Shown: piece by piece, positions 43,896 through 53,166 of the stretch
How the letters are laid out: each line of letters opens with the position of its first letter
How positions within the stretch are numbered: position 1 is the stretch's first letter
Origin: JAICMB01 sp963838885
GTDB taxonomy: Bacteria > Acidobacteriota > Terriglobia > Bryobacterales > Bryobacteraceae
Direction of reading: 5' to 3'
NCBI GenBank assembly: GCA_963838885.1
Contig: CAWITB010000055.1
Coordinates: forward strand, 209,331-273,330
Length of the DNA: 64,000 nt
The notes under the pieces: model-generated
Database searches by the model: none
What the model saw: the letters and a program-made list of their open reading frames with translations, nothing else
What the model was told of the DNA's origin: nothing
Translations under genes and position numbers: made by a program

Positions 43896-45257
43896 GTGGA
43901 TTGGCGGGAACAATCATCCGATCTTACGATCGGAGAGCTATTGCGAGAACTGACGCCACAGGTGCTCGGGCTCGTGGCGCGAAGATTTCGCGACTTCGAG
44001 GCGGCCGAGGATGCCGTTCAAGAAGCGTCGATTGCGGCAGTGATGCAATGGCCGCGCGACGGAGTTCCCGGCAATCCGCGCGCCTGGCTAACTCAGGTTT
44101 CATTTCGAAAGATGGCGGACCGTATCCGCAATGAATCTGCACGGAGGCGTCGCGAGACGGAGGTGGTGGAGGAGGCGGCGCGTGTGTCCGAGGTCGGCTT
44201 GGATGCCGCGCCGGTCGAAGACGACGCGCTGGTTCTTCTCTTTATGTGCTGCCATCCGGCTCTTACGCCTTCCTCCGCGATTGCTTTGACGCTCCGCGCC
44301 GTTGGCGGTCTGACGACGGCTGAAATCGCCCATGCTTTCCTGGTTCCGGAAGCAACGATGGCGCAGCGAATCGGTCGGGCGAAGCAGACGATCAAGGCAT
44401 CGGGCATTCCATTCCAAATGCCCGACGCCGAAGAGCGCGGGGCGCGGCTGCGCACGGTGCTCTACGTTTTGTACTTGATCTTCAACGAGGGATATACGGC
44501 CACTTCAGGACCACATCTGCGGCGCGCCGATCTTTCACAGGAAGGGATACGCCTGACGCGCTTGGCCCTGCGACTGCAACCCGAAAATACCGAGATTGCC
44601 GGCCTGCTTGCGCTGATGCTGTTGACCGACGCGCGGCGGCATGCCCGAACGGGTCCAAACGACGAATTGATTCCGCTAGCACAGCAGAATCGGGCGCTTT
44701 GGGACCGGGAACAGATTGCCGAGGGGGTCGCACTGCTTTCGGCCGCACTGCCGAAAGGCTCCGCCGGACCGTATCAATTGCAAGCGGCGATAGCCGCTGT
44801 TCACGATGAAGCCGAGCGCCCCGAAGATACGGATTGGCCTCAGATCCTGGCGCTATACGAGTTGCTGAAACGGATGTCGGACAATCCAATGGTGATCTTG
44901 AATCACGCAATCGCGGCAGCGATGGTCGAGGGACCGAAAGAGGGTTTGAATCTGCTGGACGCGCTTCAAGAGGACCGGCGAATTGCCGAACACTACCGCA
45001 TGGATGCCGTTCGCGCACATCTGTTGGAAATGGCCGGCGATTCGCAAGCAGCGGCGAGATATTACCGCGCAGCCGCGGGCAAAACAGTGAATGTCCCGGA
45101 GCGCAATTACCTTCTGATGCAAGCTGCGCGACTGACTACGACGGACGGTCCGATCTTGACAAGCTTGCCTGGAAAAGCCGCTGAGTGCGTGACGATAAGG
45201 CGCGAGGGACTGGTCACTATTCCGCGGGATGCCGCGGCTAACGCCTTACTGCGATAG
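43896..45257 (+). CDS. ECF42-type RNA polymerase sigma factor
   Basis: 453 aa from GTG 43896. The N-terminal half is a sigma-70 ECF factor: region 2 'VARRFRDFEAAEDAVQEASIAAVMQWPRDG', region 4 'LTTAEIAHAFLVPEATMAQRIGRAKQTIKASG'. The long C-terminal extension (about residues 185-440, 'TVLYVLYLIFNEGYTATSG', 'LLALMLLTDARRHAR') is the helical TPR-like domain that defines ECF42 and replaces an anti-sigma factor. The two upstream YCII genes are the standard neighbours and probable targets. Its last 20 bases overlap the convergent ridA-like gene. Confidence 0.9.
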   Translation: MDWREQSSDLTIGELLRELTPQVLGLVARRFRDFEAAEDAVQEASIAAVMQWPRDGVPGNPRAWLTQVSFRKMADRIRNESARRRRETEVVEEAARVSEVGLDAAPVEDDALVLLFMCCHPALTPSSAIALTLRAVGGLTTAEIAHAFLVPEATMAQRIGRAKQTIKASGIPFQMPDAEERGARLRTVLYVLYLIFNEGYTATSGPHLRRADLSQEGIRLTRLALRLQPENTEIAGLLALMLLTDARRHARTGPNDELIPLAQQNRALWDREQIAEGVALLSAALPKGSAGPYQLQAAIAAVHDEAERPEDTDWPQILALYELLKRMSDNPMVILNHAIAAAMVEGPKEGLNLLDALQEDRRIAEHYRMDAVRAHLLEMAGDSQAAARYYRAAAGKTVNVPERNYLLMQAARLTTTDGPILTSLPGKAAECVTIRREGLVTIPRDAAANALLR

Positions 45258-45699
45258 CCGAAATTTCGATCTTCGCTCCCCCGATCAAGCCGGCGACTTG
45301 CACGGTGGCTCGGGCGGGTTTCGGGTCGGGCATGAGCTTCTTGTAGACGTCGTTCATCTTTGGAACGTCGCCCAGGTCGGTGACATAAACGGTCACGGAC
45401 GTGATGTCCGTCATCTGAAAGCCGGCGCTCTTGACTACCTTCTCGATTGCGGCAATCGCATTGGTGGTTTGGACCGTGATATCGGTTCCGGTGACTTTGC
45501 CTTGTGAGTCGGGCCCTTGCTGACCTGCAACGTAGAGAGTGTTCCCGGCAATATACCCCTCACTGAAGGGCATGCCTTTGGTGAAGTTGATGGCCTTGTT
45601 TTGGGCGAAGGCGCTGCCCATAACGCAAAAGGCCAGTGTGCCCGCCAAGCGGAGATACCGCTGGATGGTCCGCGAATACTTCTTGTTATTTGATGTCAT
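45238..45699 (-). CDS. Exported RidA/YjgF-family protein
   Basis: 153 aa. RidA enzymes deaminate reactive enamines/imines made by PLP enzymes. The core is intact: 'INFTKGMPFSEGYIAGNTLYVAGQQGPDSQGKVTG', 'VVKSAGFQMTDITSVTVYVTDLGDV' and 'PDPKPARATVQVAGLIGGAKIEISAIAVRR' with the substrate-binding Arg. An N-terminal stretch 'YLRLAGTLAFCVMGSAFAQN' is a signal peptide, so this member acts outside the cytoplasm, unlike classical RidA. It is 25 bp from metY but on the same strand downstream of it. Confidence 0.87.
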   Translation of the reverse strand: MTSNNKKYSRTIQRYLRLAGTLAFCVMGSAFAQNKAINFTKGMPFSEGYIAGNTLYVAGQQGPDSQGKVTGTDITVQTTNAIAAIEKVVKSAGFQMTDITSVTVYVTDLGDVPKMNDVYKKLMPDPKPARATVQVAGLIGGAKIEISAIAVRR

Positions 45700-45724
45700 G
45701 TATGGAAGATTTTATCATCTCCGC

Positions 45725-47041
45725 TCACGCGGAAGCCGCCTGACTCTGCGAGGCGGCGAGGGCCTGGTCGATGTCCCATAGGATGTCGTCGAGGTCTTCA
45801 AGGCCGATGGAGAGGCGCACGAGATCGGGCGTGACGCCGGCGGCCTCCTGCTCGGCGGGGCCGAGCTGCTGGTGAGTTGTGGACGCGGGATGAATAACGA
45901 GGCTGCGCGAATCGCCGACGTTGGCGAGATGGGAGAACAGCTTCAAATTGTCGATGAAGCGGCGGCCGGCCTCGTAGCCGCCCTTGATGCCGAACGGGAA
46001 CACCGCGCCGGCGCCATGGGGCGTGTATTTTTGCGCGAGCTCGCGATAGGGGCTGGAGGGGAGCGATGAGTATTTCACCCACGTCGCGAGCGGATGGCTT
46101 TCGAGATGTTGCGCGACGGCGAGCGTGCTCGACAGATGGCGGTCCATGCGGAGGCTCAGCGTTTCGACGCCTTGAAGAATCAAGAAGGCATTGAAGGGGC
46201 TCAGGCAGGGACCGATGTCGCGCAGGCCTTCGACGCGGGCGCGGATGATAAACGCGAGATTGCCGAAGGTCTCGGCGAACTTCATGCCGTGATAGGCGCG
46301 GGAGGGCTCGGTGAGCTGCGGGAATTTGCCGTTATTCCAGTCGAACTTGCCACCATCGACGATGACGCCGCCGATGCTGTTGCCGTGGCCGCCGATGAAC
46401 TTGGTCAGCGAATGCACGACGATATCGGCGCCGTAATCGATGGGACGGCAGACGTAGGGCGTGGCGAAGGTGTTGTCGACGATGAGCGGGAGGCCGTTCG
46501 AGTGCGCGATCTTCGCGACGGCCTCGATGTCGAGAATGTTGCCGAGCGGGTTGCCAATGGTTTCGCCGTAGAGACACTTCGTTTTTGGCGTGATCGCTTT
46601 GCGGAAATTTTCCGGATCGTCCGGATCGACGAACTTGACGTTGTAGCCGAGCTTTTTGAAGCTGACTTCGAACTGCGTGTAGGTTCCGCCATAGAGCGTG
46701 CTGGCGGCGACCATTTCATCGCCATGATCGAGGAGGCTGTTGATGGCGAGAAACTGCGCCGACTGACCGCTCGCGGTAGCCAGCGCGGCGGCGCCGTTCT
46801 CGAGAGACGCCAGGCGCTGTTCGAGCACGTCGGTCGTGGGATTCATGATGCGCGTGTAGATGTTGCCGAATTCCTGAAGGGCGAAGAGCCGCGCGGCGTG
46901 ATCGGAGTCCTTGAAGACGAAGGAGGTGGATTGATAGATGGGGACGGCGCGGGCGCCCGTGGTCGGGTCGGGGGAATAGCCCTGATGGAGCGCGCGCGTA
47001 TCGAATCCGAGTTGCCGGTCGATTTTGTTTTCGTCAGCCAT
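45725..47041 (-). CDS. metY: O-acetylhomoserine aminocarboxypropyltransferase
   Basis: 438 aa PLP enzyme of the Cys/Met metabolism family. It makes homocysteine from O-acetylhomoserine and sulfide. 'GFDTRALHQGYSPDPTTGARAVPIYQSTSFVF' is the typical start. 'ALATASGQSAQFLAI', 'DNTFATPYVCRPIDYGADIVVHSLTKFIGGHG' (PLP Lys in SLTKF) and 'SLVIHPASTTHQQL' follow. The length of about 430 favours MetY over cystathionine gamma-synthase. It is followed by the ridA-like gene and preceded by the two-component pair, all on the minus strand. Confidence 0.92.
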   Translation of the reverse strand: MADENKIDRQLGFDTRALHQGYSPDPTTGARAVPIYQSTSFVFKDSDHAARLFALQEFGNIYTRIMNPTTDVLEQRLASLENGAAALATASGQSAQFLAINSLLDHGDEMVAASTLYGGTYTQFEVSFKKLGYNVKFVDPDDPENFRKAITPKTKCLYGETIGNPLGNILDIEAVAKIAHSNGLPLIVDNTFATPYVCRPIDYGADIVVHSLTKFIGGHGNSIGGVIVDGGKFDWNNGKFPQLTEPSRAYHGMKFAETFGNLAFIIRARVEGLRDIGPCLSPFNAFLILQGVETLSLRMDRHLSSTLAVAQHLESHPLATWVKYSSLPSSPYRELAQKYTPHGAGAVFPFGIKGGYEAGRRFIDNLKLFSHLANVGDSRSLVIHPASTTHQQLGPAEQEAAGVTPDLVRLSIGLEDLDDILWDIDQALAASQSQAASA

Positions 47042-47047
47042 AACGAA

Positions 47048-47479
47048 TCATGGTAGCAGCGAGAGGATAATTTCCTTCAGCTCCGCTCCGATCTTGAGGA
47101 AATCTTCGAGGTTGGTCCCCTTCGTGAAGAATCTCTCAACACCCAATCGTTCGATCTTTTCCTCATCCAGCGGCGAAGACGACGAAGTCATGACCGCCAC
47201 CGGGAGATGCGCCAGATCGCTATTCGATCGCAGAGCCTCGAGCAGTTCCGTGCCGCTTTTCCTGGGAACATTCAGGTCCAGCAGCACTAAATCGGGCCGC
47301 GCGCCTTCGTGATTTTCCGGATTCAGGAGAAAGCTCAGCGCCGCGGCCCCGTCCGGGATGACTGTCAGCTCGCAGTTCAATCCGGCCTCCTTCAAAGCGA
47401 GCCGAATCAGATAAACGTCGGCTTCGTTATCTTCCACCAGCAGAAGGCGAAAAACGCGGGCCTCGGCGCCGGGGCTCAT
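47048..47479 (-). CDS. Response regulator (Rcp1-like single domain)
   Basis: 143 aa receiver domain without an output domain. 'LLLVEDNEADVYLIRLAL' gives the acidic pair, 'LVLLDLNVPRKSGTELLEAL' the phospho-Asp, and 'VAVMTSSSSPLDEEKIERLG' the Thr/Ser and switch region; 'FFTKG' has the conserved Lys. This subgroup, with an insertion 'NPENHEGARP', is found with phytochrome-like histidine kinases. Its start overlaps the kinase stop by four bases, so the two are a pair. Confidence 0.92.
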   Translation of the reverse strand: MSPGAEARVFRLLLVEDNEADVYLIRLALKEAGLNCELTVIPDGAAALSFLLNPENHEGARPDLVLLDLNVPRKSGTELLEALRSNSDLAHLPVAVMTSSSSPLDEEKIERLGVERFFTKGTNLEDFLKIGAELKEIILSLLP

Positions 47480-48785
47480 CGGCTTTCTCGTTCCACGGCC
47501 GGCAGCGTGAAATAGAACGTCGCTCCTTCATCCGGCCGGGATTCGACCCAGATGCGGCCGCCATGCCGCTCGACCACGCGCTGGCAGATCGCCAAGCCAA
47601 TGCCCGTGCCCGGAATAGTACTGCCGTGCAGCCGCTTGAAAACGCCGAATATGGTGCGATGATACTCCGCCGGGATACCCATGCCATTATCGGCTACGGC
47701 GAAGCGCCATTCGCCGTCAAATTGTTCTACAGAAACGTGGATGCGGGGCGCCGCCGTTCCGCGATACTTGATGGCATTACCGATGAGATTCTGGAATAGG
47801 CGAACGAAATCGACCTGACGTCCGAGGGCAACGGGGAGGCGGCCGCTTGTGATGACGGCGCCGCTCTCCGAAATCGCCGCGGTGAGGTTCTCAAGGGCAT
47901 TCTCAAGGACGGCGTTGAGATCGACCAGGTCCTCGAATTCCTTTTCGCGCGGCGCGACCTGGGTATAGGCGAGCAGGTCCTCGAGCAGGTCCCGCATGCG
48001 CCCGGTGCCCTCTTGAATGAAGCCGACGTATTGCGATGGCTCCTCGCCCAGACGATTCCCGCAGCTCTTTATCAGGAGCTGCGAGAAACTCGTAACCATG
48101 CGCAAAGGCTCCTGCAGGTCGTGGCTTGCGGCGAACGCGAACTGGTTGAGATCGTCGTTTAGCCGGCGCAGCGCCGCCGCCGCTTGCTGTAATTCCTGGA
48201 GCGCTTGATCCTTCGCCCGCGCGGTTTCTTGCAGTTCAAGTACAGTTTGTTCGTTTTGCCGGGTGCGGTAGTTTTCTCTCAGGAGGGCATCCCCGAGGAC
48301 TTGGAGCAGCTCGCCATTCAGAATCAGCCGGCGGCGGGGGACCGGCTTCTGCTCGCGAACCAGTCGCCAAAGCCGCTCGAACCGGATACCGGAATCGCGC
48401 GACAATCGCTGAACTTCGGAGGGTTGCGCGAAATCCACGAAAGCATAGCCCCCGACAGCGGCTCCCATAATCTCCTCGTGCAGCATGAGCGGCGCTCCGA
48501 CTACGGCCAAGCCGTAGAACTCGGAGATTATTATGGCGGAACGATCGCCGCGCGGCGCGAGACACTGGCGGGCGCACTCGGCAAAAATTCCGGGATCGTA
48601 TCCTTCGTTTCTGCAAACAACTGGAATAAGGGGGTGGGATGGACGGGACCTAAGGCTACTCGCGCGTCAATGTCGAACAGTTTGACGGTGAGGTGGGCGG
48701 CGCTGCCATAACTCTCCAGCGCCCTCTCCCAAGGATCGGAACGGAAGAGCCCATTATTAGTAACTTTCCGTCGAAAAATAGGCAA
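47476..48785 (-). CDS. Sensor histidine kinase with PocR-like N-terminal domain, one frameshift
   Basis: About 435 aa if restored. The frame from 48785 encodes an N-terminal sensory domain ('LTVKLFDIDARVALGPVHPTPLFQLFAE') and then derails near 48605. In the other frame 'GYDPGIFAECARQCLAPRGDRSAIIISEFYGLAVVGAPLM' continues it without loss. The rest is a complete kinase: coiled coil, H-box 'NDDLNQFAFAASHDLQEPLRMV', N-box 'LIGNAIKYRG', G-boxes 'DNGMGIPAEY' and 'GTGIGLAICQRVVERHGGRIWVES'. The first part resembles PocR-type or GAF-like domains in which ligand is unknown. It pairs with the overlapping response regulator. Confidence 0.85.
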
Positions 48786-48850
48786 TTCTGACCAGCCCAG
48801 GCTCTAGCCGTGGATTTTCAAGGGATGCAGCAGCGACGCTTTTCGAACCT

Positions 48851-48869
48851 TCGCTCCCCGCAGGAGCGA
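48851..48869. terminator. Hairpin downstream of the transposase gene
   Basis: TCGCTCC-CCGCA-GGAGCGA forms a perfect seven-base-pair stem with a five-base loop between the transposase end and the histidine kinase start. It has no T-tract, so it may belong to the insertion-sequence end rather than be a terminator. Its left arm is also part of a 10-bp direct repeat. Confidence 0.35.
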
Positions 48870-48886
48870 GGCTCGGCAGTATCAGA

Positions 48887-50288
48887 TCAGGCCCGCGCCG
48901 CCAGAACATTTCCCATGCTGATCAGCGTATCCGCCATGACTCCGAGTCCCACCCATCGCTTCATCCCTTCGGCTCCGCGATAACGGCAACGGGTCAAGCC
49001 ATGGCGCCGTTTCAACACGCTGATCCGGCCTTCACAACCGGTGCGCCAGCGTTGCGCCTTCTTAAACCAGCGGCTGTGTTCCTTCTTTTTTCGTTCCGCA
49101 CTTTTCGTGTTACGATTCGGCACCGCTACCCACTTCACACCTTTTTCCTCGACCGCTTGCTCCTGCGCCCGCGAATAATAACCCGCATCCGCCGTCACCA
49201 GATGCGGCACTCGGCCCAGCACGCGCTCGTGGGTTTCCACCGCTCCTAATAACAGCTCGCGGTCGCTCGGCCGCCGATCGAATACATCGTAGTGCGTGAT
49301 GATCTGATTCTCGGCTTCCTGCACCTGCACCATCTTGCCGAACTCGGTCGGCTTGCTCGCCTTGCCTTTGCGAATGATCTCGCTGTGCGGCTCAAACAAA
49401 CTCACGATCTTGCCCGGCATCTGCGTGATGCCGTCGAATACCCGCCCCTTGGCCTGCTTCACCACCTGCCTCACCCGGGCCGCCATCTCCGCCAACTGTT
49501 CGCACAGCCCGCGCACGCTCCTTCTTCTTTTTCGCTGGCATCTCTTCCACTTCCGCGATCACCCGTTTGGCATCGTTGAGAATCTGACGTGAGTAACGCA
49601 ACAGCTCCTTATATTGCTTCTTCCGCTTGGCTTCCCCTTCCGGACCCTTGTGACGGCTAGCGGTCGCAATCGCGATCACACGTTTGCCGACACTGCGCCG
49701 TGCGGTCTCGCACCTTACGCTTCAGCGCGCCCGCTTGTTTCTCGATCTTCTTCATGGTGCGCGTCAGCACCCGCGCCCCATCGCCCAGCAGGCTCGAATC
49801 GGTGGGGTAATGAATGTTGGTTTCCACCACCGTCGTATCCACGCGCAACTTGCGCCCTTGGATCACGCCCTTCCTGCCTGCGCCGATCTCGACCAGAGGC
49901 CGATGCAGTTCCGCGATCACCTCGCCGCCCAGCGCCTGCGCGATGCGCGCCAGCGTTTTCGCATCCGGCGCCTTGCCCATTCCGATGCGCGTGAAATCGC
50001 GGTAAGCCAGATTCATGCGCACCTCGCGCTCCAGCATGTCGAAGCTCCAGTTACGCACGTGCTTGAGCAGCAGCAGACGCAGCACCATCTCGGCCGGCGT
50101 TTGCGACACGGCCTCTGGTCGCGCTGTGCTTGTGCCGCTGGCCTTGCGCTTCGTACACGCGATCAATCAGGTGCTTCATCCTCCAGCAACCGGTCGGCCT
50201 GGATCATCCATGGCTCCCACAGCGCCCGGACATCTTCGTCGATCATGCCTTCCCATAGCACTCTTTGTGCTTGTTTGCGTCGCGTCAT
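48887..50288 (-). mobile_element. Degenerate ISNCY-like transposase
   Basis: The transposase is present from end to end but spread over several frames. ATG 50288 opens MTRRKQAQRVLWEGM and 'VRALWEPWMIQADRLLED', then frameshifts to 'LLLLKHVRNWSFDMLEREVRMNLAYRDF' and 'VDTTVVETNIHYPTDSSLLGDG'. Another frame gives the basic middle section, and a third 'PTEFGKMVQVQEAENQIITHYDV', 'LVTADAGYYSRAQEQA' and 'GCEGRISVLKRRHGLTRCRYRGAEGMKRW'. The catalytic D...D...E-type residues sit in the VDTT, TADAG and CEGR segments. With three or more shifts it is immobile unless helped in trans. It separates kaiC from the histidine kinase. Confidence 0.8.
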
Positions 50289-50375
50289 GCCCGATTGTGC
50301 AGGCGAGATCAAAACACAGATCAATAGTGAATGTTTTGGCGCCGGAATCGCTCCCCGACTCTTCGCCTGCCGGGC

Positions 50376-51930
50376 TTAGAACAGTGTATTTTGCGAGCAA
50401 AAGTAGCTGGATCTCCATCGGGAGCGTCTCCTTCCCGTTTTCGAGTGCGGCGCTTGGGGCGCGCGCGACAGGAGGCCGGAATAAGTGGAGAACGGTTTCC
50501 CTGGCACAGGCAGCTTGCGCGGTAACACGCGCATCCCCTGACCCTCGAGAATTCACATTCGCGCGTGACCCGGTCCACGGGATTGGCCCGCATTTTGGCG
50601 AGCGTCAACCCGAGGCGAAAGGAGTCGCCGAGCTCGATCCAGTTCATGAGAAGGATGTTGTCAACAAGAGAGCTTATGGCAAACTGGCCCATCATCGAAG
50701 CCATTCCCAGCATCTCGGGATTTTCGGGTTGTACACGGCTGTAACTCTGGTACTCCTTCATGAGGGCTACCAAGGCGTGAAAGAAGTCTCGAAAGATCCG
50801 GGCATTCGTTCCGAGCGTTGAGCCATAAGTGGAGAGACTATCGAAGGCCACGCGCCGCGGCTTGAACTCGCGCACGAGCTGTTCGATATGGTGAAAATGT
50901 ACATCCACCTCAATTTCCTGAGGCGGTTCATATTCCACGCGAACAAGGCCATTTTTTATGTGCGGATCAGATCGATGCCGATAGTCGCGGCATTGCGCAG
51001 GATCTGCGGGACCTGCTCGTCCAGGCTGAGCATCAGACTGGGTTCGCCGCGCCGCGCCCCTTCGCAGATGTACTGGAGCGCCATCACGCTCTTGCCTACG
51101 CCCGAAATTCCAGCCACGACGGTAGTGCTGCCGACGAAGTAGCCGCCGTTCACGATCTCGTCGAGACCGGGAATTCCCGTTGGAATGCGCGTATTCGGAT
51201 CGAAAGCGGCGGCGCGGTCGCGGACCGCCTTGCGGGGCGCCTGGACGCGGCGGTATACCTGGATGCCGTGGCCATCGACGATGCGGAACGTGTGCCGCCC
51301 CATTTGAAAATCCTGCCCTCGCGATTTCACGATTTCGAGCGACCGGCTGACGGCGCGTTGCGCCTCCTCCATCCGGAGCCGGATGACGGTATCGGCAATG
51401 GACTCCTCGGGCATCGACGCGCCGGATATGTGTTCGCCGACGCTTCGAGAGCCAGGATCGCGCGTCAGGTTCTCGCGCTGCAAACCCTCGGTGAGCACAT
51501 GAAACGAGGAGCGCGTGTCCGGGGCGCCGTTGTCACCGACCAGCCGGCCCACGCCATCGATAAAAATGCGCCGCGCGTTGATTTTGGCCGCTTCCTCGAG
51601 CAGCACACTGTCCGCTTGCTGCAGCTCCTGCTGCAATACATCGCGGGTGGTGAATACGATTTTCAAACGGCCCTGCCGTTCGAGCTTGGCAAGATCCCAA
51701 CCGAACTGCGAGGCGTCGCGGATAAGCTTGTATGGCGAGATCTCGAAAAGTACAATAATGCCGGGTTCGTCGAACTCTTTCGCCCCCCGATAGACGAACT
51801 CCACGCCTAACGTAGTCTTGCCGGTACCAATTGCGCCTTCCACCAGGATCACGTTGCCTCGCGGAATGCCGCCCGGCAAAATGCTGTCCAGGCCGGCGAT
51901 TCCGGTCTTGATGAGACCAGGCCAAGGCAT
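50376..51930 (-). CDS. KaiC-like double-domain RecA-type ATPase, two frameshifts
   Basis: About 517 aa if restored. The first KaiC domain has Walker A 'VEGAIGTGKTTLGVEFVYRG' and 'ARRIFIDGVGRLVGDNG'. The second has 'VAGISGVGKSVMALQYICEGARRGEPSLMLSLDE'. The frame stops at 50956-50958; after a one-base shift it resumes as 'NGLVRVEYEPPQEIEVDVHFHHIEQL' and 'RRVAFDSLSTYGS'. A second shift near 50552 restores 'MRVLPRKLPVPGKPFSTYSGLLSRAP' and a stop at 50376. These double-domain KaiC-like ATPases often act in signalling; no kaiB partner is seen. The remnant upstream gene and adjacent sensor kinase fit a signalling locus. Confidence 0.8.
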
Positions 51931-51963
51931 ACGAGTCCTCCATGGTTGCAGAATCAGGCGACG

Positions 51964-52280
51964 TCAGGTGGGTCTGTTTTGCTTTGGGAAGCTCAAGGGG
52001 CGGGTTGGATCGTCGAGGAGCGAGAAGCTGGAGAATGTCCCGCCGTCCCGCGTTGTGGAACCTAGTTCCAAGAGCGCATCGAGTCCTTCCCGGCGAGGTC
52101 GGCGATTTGCGTCGTTTCATATCCATGCGGCGAGCTGTTCGGCCGTCAATAGCGCGCGGGGATGCCGGTACAAAACAGCAGTAGATCGAGTTCGCAAGAT
52201 CCCACCATGGCCGGAGCGCCGGCGAGCAAACACTCGAAATCTTTCTGTGTTCGAGTTGTCGCCGAGGGCTTGTCGCTCAT
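51964..52280 (-). pseudogene. Decayed winged-helix gene upstream of kaiC
   Basis: ATG 52280 opens MSDKPSATTRTQKDFECLL and then 'SCELDLLLFCTGIPARY' and stops. In a neighbouring frame the same DNA gives 'RHPRALLTAEQLAAW', then 'GYETTQIADLAGKD', and in a third 'GLDALLELGSTTR'. Together they spell a short winged-helix protein (LLFFHRHP..LLT.EQLA..VGY....IA..LD.LL..GL) that I recall next to kaiC-like genes in Acidobacteria. At least two frameshifts are needed to read it, and its C-terminus runs to a stop at 51964-51966. The family recall is from memory and not checked. Confidence 0.5.
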
Positions 52281-52619
52281 AGCGCCGCTTCCGCGCCTGA
52301 AGTGCGCCGGGAGCTAGGAATGGGCAGAGTAAACCGCTTTTCTTTAACTGGAATAATTCCTGCAATCAGTGCTTCGGATTCGGGCGAGCGGCGACACTCA
52401 GCGGCGCAAATGGCGCTCTCGATTATCGAGGGAAGGCATGAAGTTCGTCTATTACGTTGCCGCCGGGCCGCCATGCGCCGGAACCACGCCCGCCTAGCGC
52501 GGCCTGGTCCATTATTACATTCCTCCAGACACGTTTCCCCTTTCAGTTGGGCGAAGGCGATAAGGGCGAGACCCAACTTGCCGCAATAGGGTTGCGAATA
52601 TCGATCGGCGAGCGTTCAG
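52281..52619. other. Intergenic region, no supported gene
   Basis: 339 bases between hpt and the winged-helix remnant. Open frames on both strands lack starts or recognisable motifs. It should hold the promoter for the winged-helix/kaiC operon, but I could not point to one. Confidence 0.4.
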
Positions 52620-53162
52620 TCAGATGGCGACGGAGAGGCCGTCGGGGAGTACGCAGATGTCGCGCAGATTGCGATAATCTTCGGCATAATCGAGCCCGTA
52701 GCCGACCACAAACTCGTCGGGAATCTGGAAGCCGACATAGGAGGCCTCGACGGGGCGCAGGCGGCGCTCCGGTTTATCTAGCAACGTTGCTATGCGGAGC
52801 GATTTCGGCCTGCGCTGTCCCAGGACATTGAGGAGATATGTCAACGTTACGCCGCTGTCGACGATATCTTCGACGATGAGTACGTGGTGACCTTCGATCG
52901 AGACATCGAGATCCTTGGTGACCTTAACCTGGCCGGACGACGTCTTGTCTTTACCGTAGCTGGATATGCCGATGAACTCGATGCGGGTGGGGGTCCGGAT
53001 GGCGCGCGCGAGGTCCGCCAGGAAGATGAAGGCTCCCTTGAGAATCGCAACCAGGTAGAGAGGACCGTGGGGATAATCAGCGCTGATCTGCTCGCCCATT
53101 TCACGCACACGCTGCTGGATCTGTTGCTCGGACAGAAAAACGCGCGGCGGGTTGGACGCCAT
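52620..53162 (-). CDS. hpt: Hypoxanthine phosphoribosyltransferase
   Basis: 180 aa purine salvage enzyme that converts hypoxanthine (and guanine) with PRPP to the nucleotide. The PRPP loop 'HVLIVEDIVDSGVTLTYLL' is near residue 93. 'LYLVAILKGAFIFLADLARAI' and the base-contact 'YVGFQIPDEFVVGYGLDYAEDYRNLRDI' are typical of bacterial HPRT. The length is normal. It starts four bases after the upstream coiled-coil gene ends. Confidence 0.94.
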   Translation of the reverse strand: MASNPPRVFLSEQQIQQRVREMGEQISADYPHGPLYLVAILKGAFIFLADLARAIRTPTRIEFIGISSYGKDKTSSGQVKVTKDLDVSIEGHHVLIVEDIVDSGVTLTYLLNVLGQRRPKSLRIATLLDKPERRLRPVEASYVGFQIPDEFVVGYGLDYAEDYRNLRDICVLPDGLSVAI

Positions 53163-53166
53163 CGCG

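Larger units (their letters stand above)
48851..50357. repeat. 10-bp direct repeats flanking the broken transposase
   Basis: TCGCTCCCCG occurs at 48851-48860 and again at 50348-50357 in the same orientation, just outside both ends of the transposase gene. They could be target-site duplications or parts of the element ends; a 10-bp match could also be chance in GC-rich DNA. Confidence 0.3.

Noticed and set aside
52117..52576. Possible kaiB gene upstream of kaiC (a fragment reads 'GDNSNTERF', like the KaiB C-terminus)
   Set aside because: No preceding KaiB fold could be reconstructed in any frame, while the same DNA in other frames gives winged-helix-like fragments; the match is too short.
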